A stretch of DNA of 64,000 nt from JAFGSI01 sp041287425 (GTDB lineage Bacteria; Chloroflexota; Anaerolineae; Anaerolineales; Villigracilaceae): contig JBEULG010000011.1 in NCBI GenBank assembly GCA_041287425.1, positions 62,001 to 126,000 on the forward strand, in the 5' to 3' direction. The notes below the pieces were generated by a model. It was not told where the DNA came from. It was given only the letters and a program-made list of their open reading frames with translations, and searched no databases. Shown here piece by piece: positions 45,824 through 54,442 of the stretch. A program made the translations under genes and the position numbers. The stretch's first letter is position 1. Each line of letters begins with the position of its first letter.

Positions 45824-46697
45824 GGGGGATGGCTTTTCGCTGCGGAGAGCGAGTGTGGCTATTGTTGGATTGGGTTTGATGGGCGGGTCACTGGCCTATG
45901 ATTTGGGCGGCCATTGCAGAGAGATTGTGGGCGTCAGCCGCAGTCCTGCCACGCTGCGCCATGCCCGAAGGTGCGGTCTGATTGACCGCGCTGCCACCTT
46001 CGATGCGGCCCTGGACAGCGACTTGCTGGTGCTGGCAACGCCGGTGCGTACTATCCTGGCCCAGTTGCGGAGAATGGGGCAGCGGAAATCAGAGGCCGGC
46101 CATGGTACCGTTGTACTCGATTTGGGCTCGACCAAGGCGGAGATTGTGCGCCTCATGGAGAGTCTGCCGGCCTGTTACGATCCTATTGGCGGACACCCCA
46201 TGTGCGGAAAAGAAAAATCTGGGATTCGAAACGCTGAAGCCGGGCTGTATCGCGGGCGAGTGTTCATTCTCACGCCGCTGGCGCGCACTTCCCCCCGCGC
46301 CTTGCAATTGGTACAGGAGGTGATTGCCGTCATTGGGGCGCACCCGCTGATCCTGTCTGCGGAACGACAGGACGCCCTGGTCGCCCTGACCAGCCATTTG
46401 CCGTATCTGCTGGCTTGTGCTTTGATGCGCACCGTTCTCGCTGGCGAGTCCGACGAGGTCTGGCGGGTAGCGGCTTCTGGTTTTCGGGATACCTCCCGTC
46501 TGGCCGCCAGCGATGTGAAGATGATGATGGATGTGTTGTTGACCAATCGTCAGGCTGTCATTGCGGCCCTGGAACGGTACAGCCTCGAACTGGACAACCT
46601 GCTTTCGTTGCTTAGAACCGGAGATGAGCCTGGCTTGTATGCTGCGCTTGCGCCTGCCAGGAATCAAAGGGCTGCTCTGTTCAATCATCTTTCATAG
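45816..46697 (+). CDS. tyrA: Prephenate/arogenate dehydrogenase
   Basis: 293 aa. It oxidatively decarboxylates prephenate to 4-hydroxyphenylpyruvate (or arogenate to Tyr). The Rossmann motif IVGLGLMGGSLAYDL is at the N-terminus, the substrate His motif is GGHPMCGKEKSGI, and ALTSHLPYLLAC carries the catalytic-side His. No ACT domain is attached. It overlaps aroF by eight bases, so it is translationally coupled. Confidence 0.92.
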   Translation: MSEGDGFSLRRASVAIVGLGLMGGSLAYDLGGHCREIVGVSRSPATLRHARRCGLIDRAATFDAALDSDLLVLATPVRTILAQLRRMGQRKSEAGHGTVVLDLGSTKAEIVRLMESLPACYDPIGGHPMCGKEKSGIRNAEAGLYRGRVFILTPLARTSPRALQLVQEVIAVIGAHPLILSAERQDALVALTSHLPYLLACALMRTVLAGESDEVWRVAASGFRDTSRLAASDVKMMMDVLLTNRQAVIAALERYSLELDNLLSLLRTGDEPGLYAALAPARNQRAALFNHLS

Positions 46698-46712
46698 GAG
46701 CAATGGCTCTTT

Positions 46713-48017
46713 ATGGAATTCCCCGCCTTTCTTGACATCCGGCCTATTGCTCACCCCTTGCAGGCTGTTGTGCGCGTGCCAGGCTCGAAGTCGATCACCA
46801 ACCGCGCTCTATTGATGGCTGCCCTGGCCGAGGGAAAAACCTGCCTCGCCAACGCCCTTTTTTCGGACGATACGCTCTATTTCGCCGAGTCTCTCCGGCG
46901 GCTAGGATTCTGCGTCCACTTGGACGAGGCTTCCTGTAAAATGACGATTTATGGCCAGGGTGGGCATATCCCGGCCCGACGCGCCACCCTTTTCGTTGGG
47001 AATGCAGGGACGGCTGCCCGTTTCTTGGCCGCCTTCCTTGCCCTGGGGCGGGGCGAATATGTGTTGGACGGCGATGCCCGTCTGCGCCAGCGACCGATGG
47101 GCGATTTGGTGGCCGCCTTGAGTCAGTTGGGTGCCGTGATCGGCGTCTTGGATTGGCCGGGGCAGGCGGCCTGGCCGCCCCATCTGCCTTTGCGAATCAC
47201 CGCTTCTGGTCTGAATGGCGGCCGGGTGGCAGTCTCGGGAGATATATCCAGCCAATTCCTTTCCGCCTTGTTGATGGCCGCCCCCTACACGCGCACCCCT
47301 CTTGAGATCAGCCTGACCACGGCGTTGCGTTCCGGGCCGTATGTGGCCATGACTCTGAGCATGATGGCGGATTTTGGGGTCAAGGTGTCTCGCCTGGATG
47401 GGAAGCGCTTCCTGGTTGATGGGGGCCGCTACCGCTCCCTGCCCGAATATTCTATTGAAGCAGATGCCTCTGCCGCCTCTTATTTCTTCGCCGCGCCGCT
47501 GCTTCTGGGCGGTTCGCTGCGCGTCAAAGGAATCAGCCGTCGCTCTATCCAGGGAGATGTCGCTTTTCTGGAGATTCTCCAGGAGATGGGCGGGAGCGTG
47601 ATCGAGGGACCGGATTTCGTCGAGACGCGTTGCGGCTCAAGCCTGCGCGGCGTTGACGTTGACTTGGGCGACATTCCCGATACGGCTCAAACCCTGGCTG
47701 TTCTAGCCCCCTTTGCCTCGACGCCGACGCGCATCCGCGGCATTGCCTCGGCGCGCCTGAAGGAGTGCGACCGCCTCGCGGCCGTCTGCACCGAGTTGAG
47801 TCGCCTGGGCGTCAGAGTGGAACAACAGGAAGACGGCCTGACCATCTGGCCGTGCGCCTCTTTCCGGCCAGCCTGCGTACAGACTTACAACGATCACCGC
47901 ATGGCGATGGCTTTTGCTCTGCTCGGTTTGCGCGTGGCCGGTGTGCGGATCGAAAACCCCGCTTGTGTTTCGAAGACTTTTCCAGATTATTTTGCCGTTC
48001 TGGAGACGTTGCGATGA
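46713..48017 (+). CDS. aroA: 3-phosphoshikimate 1-carboxyvinyltransferase (EPSP synthase)
   Basis: 434 aa, full length. The two-domain inside-out barrel has the family signatures VRVPGSKSITNRALL near the N-terminus, VGNAGTAARFLAAFLALG, and RLKECDRLAAVC near the C-terminus. In the glyphosate region the sequence reads GNAGTA, the class I form. It starts 15 bases after tyrA and its stop overlaps the aroE start (ATGA). Confidence 0.95.
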   Translation: MEFPAFLDIRPIAHPLQAVVRVPGSKSITNRALLMAALAEGKTCLANALFSDDTLYFAESLRRLGFCVHLDEASCKMTIYGQGGHIPARRATLFVGNAGTAARFLAAFLALGRGEYVLDGDARLRQRPMGDLVAALSQLGAVIGVLDWPGQAAWPPHLPLRITASGLNGGRVAVSGDISSQFLSALLMAAPYTRTPLEISLTTALRSGPYVAMTLSMMADFGVKVSRLDGKRFLVDGGRYRSLPEYSIEADASAASYFFAAPLLLGGSLRVKGISRRSIQGDVAFLEILQEMGGSVIEGPDFVETRCGSSLRGVDVDLGDIPDTAQTLAVLAPFASTPTRIRGIASARLKECDRLAAVCTELSRLGVRVEQQEDGLTIWPCASFRPACVQTYNDHRMAMAFALLGLRVAGVRIENPACVSKTFPDYFAVLETLR

Positions 48018-48856
48018 TACGTTTGGGATTGGTAGGCTACCCGCTGACCCACAGCCTTTCGCCCCGGCTGCATAGGGCCGCGCTGGCGGCGTGTGGCTTG
48101 GAGGGCGAGTATCGGCTCTATCCGATTGCGCCGCAGGATTGGCAATCGTTGCGGAGGCTGACCGACCGTTTGCGTTCCGGCAAGTTGCTGGGCTTGAATG
48201 TCACTCTCCCTCATAAGCAGGATGTGATACCGCTCCTGGATGGGTTGACGCCCGAAGGGCGCGCCATCGGCGCCGTAAATACGCTTTATTTAAACGACAA
48301 CTGTTTGATCGGACACAATACCGACGCGGCAGGCTTTCGGGCAGATCTGGGGCGTTTGTTTGTCCGGCTGCCGAACGAGAAGCGGGCGCTCGTCATCGGG
48401 GCGGGAGGCGGGGCGCGGGCGGTGGTGTATTGCTTGCTCCAGGCCGGCTGGGAGGTGACGGTCGCTGCCCTTTCAGTGTATAAGGCCAGAGCGTTGGCCG
48501 AGGCGTTGGGCGAAGCAACAGGCGCGGCGTCGGTGGGTGTTATTCTGACCGAGGCCAATGCCATTCGGGCGATTGCCCCCGGCTTGACGTTGATTGTCAA
48601 TGCTTCGCCGGTCGGCATGTTGCCTCACAGCCAAGCGATGCCCTGGCCGGAGGAGGTCCCCTTTCCGCCAGACGCCGTGGTATATGATTTGGTCTATCTA
48701 CCCAGAGAGACGCGTTTGGTCCGCTCGGCCCGCCAGGCTGGTCTGAGAGCGATGTCAGGCCTGGGGATGTTGGTAGAACAAGCGGCGCTTTCTTTTGAGT
48801 GCTGGACGGGGATGAATGTGCCGCGTTCCATAATGTCAGCAGCCGCGGAGGAATGA
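48014..48856 (+). CDS. aroE: Shikimate dehydrogenase
   Basis: 280 aa. It reduces 3-dehydroshikimate with NADPH. Substrate motif GYPLTHSLSPRLH, catalytic Lys in NVTLPHKQDVIP, Asp in GHNTDAAGF and the dinucleotide loop VIGAGGGARAVVY are all present. The start overlaps aroA by four bases; the stop touches aroC. Confidence 0.95.
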   Translation: MIRLGLVGYPLTHSLSPRLHRAALAACGLEGEYRLYPIAPQDWQSLRRLTDRLRSGKLLGLNVTLPHKQDVIPLLDGLTPEGRAIGAVNTLYLNDNCLIGHNTDAAGFRADLGRLFVRLPNEKRALVIGAGGGARAVVYCLLQAGWEVTVAALSVYKARALAEALGEATGAASVGVILTEANAIRAIAPGLTLIVNASPVGMLPHSQAMPWPEEVPFPPDAVVYDLVYLPRETRLVRSARQAGLRAMSGLGMLVEQAALSFECWTGMNVPRSIMSAAAEE

Positions 48857-50028
48857 TGTTGCGCTATCTGACCGCAGGTGAATCGCACGGTGAGGCGCTG
48901 ACGGCCATCCTGGACGGCATGCCCGCCGACCTGCCATTGGATTCAGCCGTCATCGAACGAGATTTGACCCGTCGTCGGCAAGGATATGGCGCCGGGGCCC
49001 GCATGGAGATTGAACGGGATACCGTGTGCATTCTGGGCGGCGTGATGGGCGGAAAGACGACCGGCGCGCCGATTGCTTTGCTGGTGGAAAATGCCGATCA
49101 CGCACGCTGGAAAGGCCGTCCCATTCCACCGATGACCATTCCCCGTCCCGGTCATGCTGACCTGACCGGCGCTCTCAAGTATGGTTACCGCGATTTGCGT
49201 CCGGCGCTGGAGCGCGCTTCGGCGCGCGAGACCGCCATGCGCGTGGCGGTCGGTGCTATCTGCAGGCACTTTCTTGCTCAGTTTGGCTTGCGGTTGGGCG
49301 GTTACGTTTGTGCCATTGGCGCCGAATCAGCAGACCTGGAAGGGCTATCCTATCATGAGCGTTTTGAGCGTTCCGAAGCGAGCGAGATGCGCTGCCCCGA
49401 CGAGAACGCCGCGCGGCGTATGAAAGCCAGCATTGATGCGGCCGTCGAACAAGGCGCCACGTTGGGCGGCATCATCGAGGTCGTTGCCCTGGGCGTACCT
49501 GCCGGCCTGGGCGCTTATGCGCAATGGGATCGCCGCCTGGATGCTCGTCTGGGGGCGGCCGTGTTGAGCGTACCGGCGGTCAAAGGTGTGGAATTCGGCC
49601 GGGCCTGGGAAAGCACTCGTCTGCTCGGCACACAGGTGCAGGATGCGATGCGCTTTGAGGGACAGACCATCGTCCGGCTAACCAATTGGGCTGGCGGTCT
49701 GGAAGGCGGAATCACGAATGGACAGCCGCTGGTTGTTCGAGCGGCCATGAAACCGATTGCCACCACATCCAGACCTCAGCCGACGGTTAACCTGGCTTCG
49801 GGCGAAGACGCCCTGAGTCGTTATGAACGCTCGGATCATTGTCCGCTGCCGCGCGCTGTGCCGGTCCTGGAGGCGATGCTGGCCTATGTGTTGGCCGATG
49901 CCTTGATCGAAAAATTGGGTGGCGACTCGCTCTCGGAAATGCAGGCGCGTTTTGTTACCTTGCGCAAACCACAGCGCGATGACCTTCCGATGGACAATAC
50001 GCCGCATGTGTGGTGGGAGGTGGAATGA
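48856..50028 (+). CDS. aroC: Chorismate synthase
   Basis: 390 aa. It is the FMN-dependent 1,4-elimination of phosphate from EPSP. Signatures RYLTAGESHGEAL at the start, RRQGYGAGARM, RPGHADLTGALKYG and the central RASARETAMRVAVG are intact. Two ATG codons (48853, 48856) are possible; the second lies four bases after GGAGG and gives MLRYLTAGESHG, the family start. Its stop overlaps the next gene (ATGA). Confidence 0.95.
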   Translation: MLRYLTAGESHGEALTAILDGMPADLPLDSAVIERDLTRRRQGYGAGARMEIERDTVCILGGVMGGKTTGAPIALLVENADHARWKGRPIPPMTIPRPGHADLTGALKYGYRDLRPALERASARETAMRVAVGAICRHFLAQFGLRLGGYVCAIGAESADLEGLSYHERFERSEASEMRCPDENAARRMKASIDAAVEQGATLGGIIEVVALGVPAGLGAYAQWDRRLDARLGAAVLSVPAVKGVEFGRAWESTRLLGTQVQDAMRFEGQTIVRLTNWAGGLEGGITNGQPLVVRAAMKPIATTSRPQPTVNLASGEDALSRYERSDHCPLPRAVPVLEAMLAYVLADALIEKLGGDSLSEMQARFVTLRKPQRDDLPMDNTPHVWWEVE

Positions 50029-51572
50029 GACACGTTTTTCTGTATGGGCCGCCGGGGGCGGGCAAGTCAACGGTCGGTCGGGCGCTGGCAAAAGCGCTGA
50101 ATTTGCCCTTCGTTGACTTGGATGCCGAAATCGAGCGCTCTGCCGGCCAGAGCGTTGCTGCCATCATGGCGGCGGGCGAGGCGGTTTTTCGAGACCTGGA
50201 ATCGGCCGTGCTTGCTGAAACGGTTGCCGGACCGGCGAGCGTCGTGGCCCTGGGAGGCGGCGCTTTGTTGCGGGAGAGCAATCGCCTGTTGGCGGAAAAA
50301 GCCGGGCAGGTTGTTTTTCTAGAGGTTGACGAGGCTACTCTGATGGAGAGGCTGCGTTTAGGGGCAGGGGCGCGCCCGTTATTGGCGGGTGATTGGTCTC
50401 ATCAGATGGCAGGTCTGCTGGAGCGCCGGCGCGAACATTACGCCTCCTTTATGTTGCGCGTAGCCAACAAGGAAGATCCTCTGACAGTTGCTCGCGTGAT
50501 CCAGATGCTGCTAGGACGGTTTTGCGTGCGGGTGGCGGATAGCCAGTGCGATCTGGTTATCCAGCCGGGTGGATTGGCTCGCCTGGGGGCTATGTTGGCC
50601 GAAAGAGGCCTGAAGGGGCCGGTCGCCCTGGTGAGCGATGCGCAGGTCGCCAGTTTATATGCCGGCGGTGTAGCGGCTTGTTTAGAAGATGCGGGCTACC
50701 CGACTCGCTTGTTGACCTTCGCGCCGGGGGAGGAGAGCAAGACTATTGCAACGCTTCTGGCCTTGTGGGACGGTTTTCTGGCGGCGGGGCTGGAGCGGCA
50801 CAGTACGGTCATAGCGCTGGGCGGCGGTGTGACTGGCGATTTGGCGGGTTTTGCGGCCGCGACCTATCTGCGCGGTTGCGCCTGGGTTAATGTTCCCACC
50901 TCGCTGCTGGCGATGGCCGATGCCTCGGTGGGAGGAAAGACGGGCTGTAATTTGCCGCAGGGCAAAAACCTGGTGGGGGCTTTTCATCTACCGAGGCTGG
51001 TTCTGGCCGATCCGAATGTCCTTACCACCTTGCCAGAGGATGAAATCCGCGGCGGTCTAGCCGAAGTGGTGAAAGCCGGCATGATTGCCGATCCTGACCT
51101 GGTGGCACTGTGCAGCCGGGGCTACGAGAGTGTGCGGGCTAATTTGGGAGAGGCTGTGCGGCGGGCGGTATCGGTCAAAGTGCAAATTGTGGCGGAAGAT
51201 TTTTTCGAGCAGAGCAGCCGGGCGGCGCTGAACCTGGGGCATACGGTGGGACATGCGCTGGAGGCGGCCAGCGGCTATCGTCTGCGGCACGGCCAAGCGG
51301 TGGCTATCGGCCTGGTCGTGGAGGCCAGGCTGGCGGAGTGGCTGGGGCTGGCGGAAAAAGGGCTGACGGCCCATGTTGCAGATATTCTTGCCGGCCTGGG
51401 GCTGCCGGTCGAAATGCCGGCCGATTGTCCGCCCTGGCTGCTTTTGCAGGCTATGGGCTTCGACAAAAAGAGGGCCGAGGGGAAGATACGCTTCGCCTTG
51501 CCGCTACGCTTGGGCGTAGTCAGGCCTGGCGTAATGGTCGAGAATCTGGCGGCATTCTTCGAGGAGGTGTGA
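50025..51572 (+). CDS. aroKB: Bifunctional shikimate kinase / 3-dehydroquinate synthase
   Basis: 515 aa fusion. Residues 1-165 are shikimate kinase (Walker A GPPGAGKSTVG, shikimate Asp in DLDAEIE, FRDLESAV, GGGALL lid region). Residues about 170-515 are dehydroquinate synthase (APGEESKTI, LGGGVTGDLAGFAAATYLRG, zinc ligands in AEVVKAGMI, NLGHTVGHALE and LRHGQAVAIG). The order is reversed relative to the pathway steps (steps 5 and 2). It overlaps aroC by four bases. Both active sites look complete. Confidence 0.95.
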   Translation: MRHVFLYGPPGAGKSTVGRALAKALNLPFVDLDAEIERSAGQSVAAIMAAGEAVFRDLESAVLAETVAGPASVVALGGGALLRESNRLLAEKAGQVVFLEVDEATLMERLRLGAGARPLLAGDWSHQMAGLLERRREHYASFMLRVANKEDPLTVARVIQMLLGRFCVRVADSQCDLVIQPGGLARLGAMLAERGLKGPVALVSDAQVASLYAGGVAACLEDAGYPTRLLTFAPGEESKTIATLLALWDGFLAAGLERHSTVIALGGGVTGDLAGFAAATYLRGCAWVNVPTSLLAMADASVGGKTGCNLPQGKNLVGAFHLPRLVLADPNVLTTLPEDEIRGGLAEVVKAGMIADPDLVALCSRGYESVRANLGEAVRRAVSVKVQIVAEDFFEQSSRAALNLGHTVGHALEAASGYRLRHGQAVAIGLVVEARLAEWLGLAEKGLTAHVADILAGLGLPVEMPADCPPWLLLQAMGFDKKRAEGKIRFALPLRLGVVRPGVMVENLAAFFEEV

Positions 51573-51573
51573 G

Positions 51574-52062
51574 GTGGTCGCGATCCTGGTCTTGCATGGT
51601 CCCAATTTGAATCTCCTTGGCGAGAGGGAGCCGGGCATTTACGGGAAACTGACATTGCAAGAAGTTGATGAGCGCCTGATGGCCTTGGGGCGGGAATTGG
51701 GAATCGAGGTGCGATGCGTTCAGTCAAACTATGAGGGGGCGTTGATCGAGGTCTTGCAAGACGCCCGTACTTGGGCGGCGGGTGTTGTTTTTAACCCTGG
51801 CGGGTACACACACACCTCTGTGGCCCTGCGGGACACCGTGGCCGCCATTCCCATTCCGGTCGTAGAAGTTCATCTTTCGAATATAGAAGGGCGCGAGGAA
51901 TTCCGACGCGCTTCGTTGCTGGCGCCCGTATGCCGGGGTCGGATCAGCGGCTTTGGGTGGCGGTCATACGCATTGGGAATTCGGGCGCTTGTGGACGAAC
52001 GCGGCCGCTCATTGCCCGAGGATGGCGACACGCCGCCGGCTCAAATTCTGGATGCCGGCTGA
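51574..52062 (+). CDS. aroQ: 3-dehydroquinate dehydratase, type II
   Basis: 162 aa. Type II dehydroquinase: GPNLNLLGEREPGIYG with the catalytic Tyr, QSNYEGALIE, NPGGYTHTSVALRD and the His of VEVHLSNIEGREEFR. A GTG start at 51574 lies six bases after GGAGG. The tail of about 15 residues is longer than usual. It completes the pathway set and is the last gene of the operon, converging on the P-loop kinase gene. Confidence 0.94.
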   Translation: MVAILVLHGPNLNLLGEREPGIYGKLTLQEVDERLMALGRELGIEVRCVQSNYEGALIEVLQDARTWAAGVVFNPGGYTHTSVALRDTVAAIPIPVVEVHLSNIEGREEFRRASLLAPVCRGRISGFGWRSYALGIRALVDERGRSLPEDGDTPPAQILDAG

Positions 52063-52119
52063 AGGGGCTGTTTCGTTTTTGCTGGCCTCTTCGGGCGGGA
52101 GGAGGGGGCGGCGCGCCGT

Positions 52120-52497
52120 TCAGCGGGCGGGGAATCGTTTTTCGAGAAAATCCAGCACGGCCTGCAGGACCTGCGGAATGGTGAGTCCATCCGTGTTCAG
52201 ATAAAGGTCGGCGTGTTGGCGGGCGTGCCGCAGGCGGTGTTGTTGCTCCTGCCAGTCTTCTTCTGTCCAGTCTAATTTGCGGCGGGCGCAGGCGACCGGG
52301 TAGGAAGCGTCCAGGAAAATCAGGACGTCGGGGGCGGTCAGGCGCTGCCACATATCCGCCACGTAGGAGTGTTCCTGGGCGATGTGGCGGGCGTTGTAGC
52401 CGCGGCTGGTCAGATTCTCGATGAGGGTGGATTTACCCGCCGCGCAGGGGCCGACGATACCGATCAGCGGCGACTTGCGCTCGGCGTTCTCATCCAT
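52120..52497 (-). CDS. Small P-loop NTPase/kinase-like protein
   Basis: 125 aa. Walker A GIVGPCAAGKSTLIENL at the N-terminus, a DVLIFLDAS strand as in small-molecule kinases, and a Arg/Asp-rich lid (ARRKLDWTEEDWQEQQHRLR). It resembles adenylate/shikimate-kinase-like proteins of unknown substrate. The ATG at 52497 overlaps the channel-like gene by eight bases; the longer frame is inside that gene. It is the last gene of the phosphatase-channel-kinase operon. Confidence 0.75.
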   Translation of the reverse strand: MDENAERKSPLIGIVGPCAAGKSTLIENLTSRGYNARHIAQEHSYVADMWQRLTAPDVLIFLDASYPVACARRKLDWTEEDWQEQQHRLRHARQHADLYLNTDGLTIPQVLQAVLDFLEKRFPAR

Positions 52498-53530
52498 TGT
52501 CGTGGAGCAGGCGGTTGAGCGACTCGGGCCCGCCCAGGACGGCCAGCGTGTCACCGGCATGGAGAGGGGTGCTGTCGGGCGAGTGCATCTCGGAAAGACC
52601 GTCGCGGCGGATGAGGACGACGCTCAGCCGGTAGGTATCTTCGACGAAGCCGACGGTTTTATCGGCAAAGGGGGCGTGCGCCTTGAGAGTCAGGCGCGCC
52701 AGGCTCAATTGCTGGCCCTCGACCGAGATGGGGTTGGTCACGTCGGCGCCGGTGGCCGCGGCGGCAAAGGCCGGGGCCGCCATGCCGGTCGCGCTCAGGG
52801 CCGAGAAGCCGAATTGTTCCCGCAGCGAAAGGGCGAAATCTTCATCGAAAATGCGGATGACGACCCGGATGCGCGGGTTCATGCTGCGGGCCTTGACCGC
52901 AATTTGCAGATTCATGGCGTCGTTTTGGGTGCACAGAATGATCGTCTTGGCCTGCCGGATGCCGGCCGCCTCCAGCGCGGCCGGCCGGGTGGCGTCGTCC
53001 TGGATGACGGGAATCCCCATCTTTTGTACGGTGGAGAACATATCGGCCGAGGGACTCAGTTCCAGCACCGCCACCGGTTCTTCCATTTGGGAGAGGATGC
53101 TGACCACCCGATACCCCAGGTGACCCAGGCCGACCAGGATGGTGTGATTCTTGAGAGTGGATGCAACTGCCATTTCCCATTCCTTGCTGCGGGCACGCCG
53201 GTTGAAGAGCATAATGCCGAAATCTGCCAGCCCTTGCGCCAGCGTGGCTACGCCGATGACCGGCAGAACGAAAAAGAAGATTTGCAGGAGGGGCGAAGCG
53301 GGGAAATCGGCGGAGGGCTGGAGGAAGGCCAGCGTCAGCATCAAGTAGACCGCTTCGGTATAACTGTGTGGTCCTTCGCCGGCTTGACGGGCGAGAGAAA
53401 AGTACAACCCTCCCAATCCCAGGAGGGCTGTCAGAAAGACCAGCAAGGGGGTGCGAAACTCGGCCAATAGAATGGCCGCCTCGCGCCGGCGCGCGGCCCA
53501 GTGCGCCCTTCGCCGGCGGAGACGGTTCAT
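52490..53530 (-). CDS. Channel-like membrane protein with RCK domains and a degenerate selectivity filter
   Basis: 346 aa. Two transmembrane helices (about 22-48 and 80-105) flank a pore region, followed by an RCK-N Rossmann domain (NHTILVGLGHLGYRVV) and an RCK-C domain near the end. The pore stretch, which in K+ channels is TxTTVGYGD, reads LTLAFLQPSADFP, so the filter is lost. It may be a non-selective channel or a nucleotide sensor. It overlaps the SpoIIE gene by four bases and the kinase gene by eight. Confidence 0.8.
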   Translation of the reverse strand: MNRLRRRRAHWAARRREAAILLAEFRTPLLVFLTALLGLGGLYFSLARQAGEGPHSYTEAVYLMLTLAFLQPSADFPASPLLQIFFFVLPVIGVATLAQGLADFGIMLFNRRARSKEWEMAVASTLKNHTILVGLGHLGYRVVSILSQMEEPVAVLELSPSADMFSTVQKMGIPVIQDDATRPAALEAAGIRQAKTIILCTQNDAMNLQIAVKARSMNPRIRVVIRIFDEDFALSLREQFGFSALSATGMAAPAFAAAATGADVTNPISVEGQQLSLARLTLKAHAPFADKTVGFVEDTYRLSVVLIRRDGLSEMHSPDSTPLHAGDTLAVLGGPESLNRLLHDNG

Positions 53531-54243
53531 TCCCCGCCTCCCGGAATCGGCAGCCGGACCGTCATTCTGCGGACCTCGTCGCCGCGCCGCTCCGTCACTT
53601 TGACGACCACCACGCTGATGTCATCGGCGGGGCGGCCGTCGTCGAGACGGACGGCTTCCGCCAGCAGCGAATCGGCAATCGTTTGGGGGTCCGGGTCCTG
53701 TTCGTCGAGCATCGCTTGCAGCATCACGCAAACGTCCATCGGCTGGCCTCGGCGTTCGCCGGCATGCACCAGCCCATCGGTGTAGAGGACAATCTTCAGG
53801 CCGGGCTCGATAGGAATTTCGCTGATGACCGGCCGAATGTTGCGCGAAATGCCAATCGGACTTGACTCGGTCCCGACGCAGTCAATGTGTTCACCGCGAA
53901 CGATGAAAAAAGGCGCCGGGTTGTTGCGGGTCAGCACGACCGTCCCGCTTTGCAGGTCCACCGAAACGATGTTGAGGGTGGAGGACACTTTGCCTTGCTT
54001 GTCGGTGAAGAGCAGGTCGGAGGCGGCGCGTGCCGCCGCGCCGTCGCGCACTCCCTCTGCCAGCAGGGCGATGACTTTGCGCACCACCAGCATCGAGATG
54101 GCCTTGGCGCCTCGGCCGGAGGTCTGGCCATCGGCCAGCACGACCGACAGGCCACCGTTGGGACGCTCGACGACTTCCAGCGTGTCTCCGCTTTCGGAGA
54201 CGGCATATTTGTTGGTCTTGGCGACCGCAATTTGCACTTCCAT
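53527..54243 (-). CDS. SpoIIE-family serine/threonine phosphatase
   Basis: 238 aa. PP2C/SpoIIE catalytic domain with metal-binding Asp in VVLADGQTSGRG, IVLYTDGLVHAG and DGRPADDISVVVVKV. No sensor domain is attached. Such phosphatases act on anti-sigma-factor antagonists or on small signalling proteins. A good promoter (TTGACG, 18 bp, TAAAAT) ends six bases before the ATG, so it heads the operon with the channel-like and P-loop genes. Confidence 0.87.
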   Translation of the reverse strand: MEVQIAVAKTNKYAVSESGDTLEVVERPNGGLSVVLADGQTSGRGAKAISMLVVRKVIALLAEGVRDGAAARAASDLLFTDKQGKVSSTLNIVSVDLQSGTVVLTRNNPAPFFIVRGEHIDCVGTESSPIGISRNIRPVISEIPIEPGLKIVLYTDGLVHAGERRGQPMDVCVMLQAMLDEQDPDPQTIADSLLAEAVRLDDGRPADDISVVVVKVTERRGDEVRRMTVRLPIPGGGE

Positions 54244-54249
54244 GTCCTC

Positions 54250-54279
54250 ATTTTACACTTATTTTTTCGAGGACGTCAA
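54250..54279 (-). promoter_or_regulatory. Promoter of the SpoIIE-channel-kinase operon
   Basis: On the minus strand: TTGACG (54279-54274), 18-bp spacer, TAAAAT (54255-54250), six bases (GAGGAC), then the ATG at 54243. Leaderless or nearly so. Confidence 0.75.
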
Positions 54280-54295
54280 ACCGAAGTTAAAACCA

Positions 54296-54323
54296 ACTGC
54301 CCGGCTCACAGAGAGCGGGCAGT
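54296..54323 (-). terminator. Intrinsic terminator after tRNA-Asp
   Basis: ACTGCCCG pairs with CGGGCAGT, with an inner CTC/GAG extension, followed on the minus strand by TTGGTTTT. It ends the L,D-transpeptidase/tRNA-Asp side. Confidence 0.8.
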
Positions 54324-54331
54324 CATTTCTG

Positions 54332-54404
54332 CGGCCCCGACGGGATTCGAACCCGCGATCTCGGCCTTGACAGGGCCGCATGTTAACCGCTACACCACGG
54401 GACC
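54332..54404 (-). tRNA. tRNA-Asp (anticodon GTC)
   Basis: 73 nt: acceptor GGTCCCG/CGGGGCC (one T-G pair), anticodon stem CGGCC/GGCCG with loop CTGTCAA (anticodon GTC), T loop TTCGAAT and discriminator G. CCA is not encoded. It is followed by a terminator at 54296-54323. Confidence 0.95.
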
Positions 54405-54442
54405 GTTAGCGGGCGCAAATATACCATACGGCGCGGCAAGCG

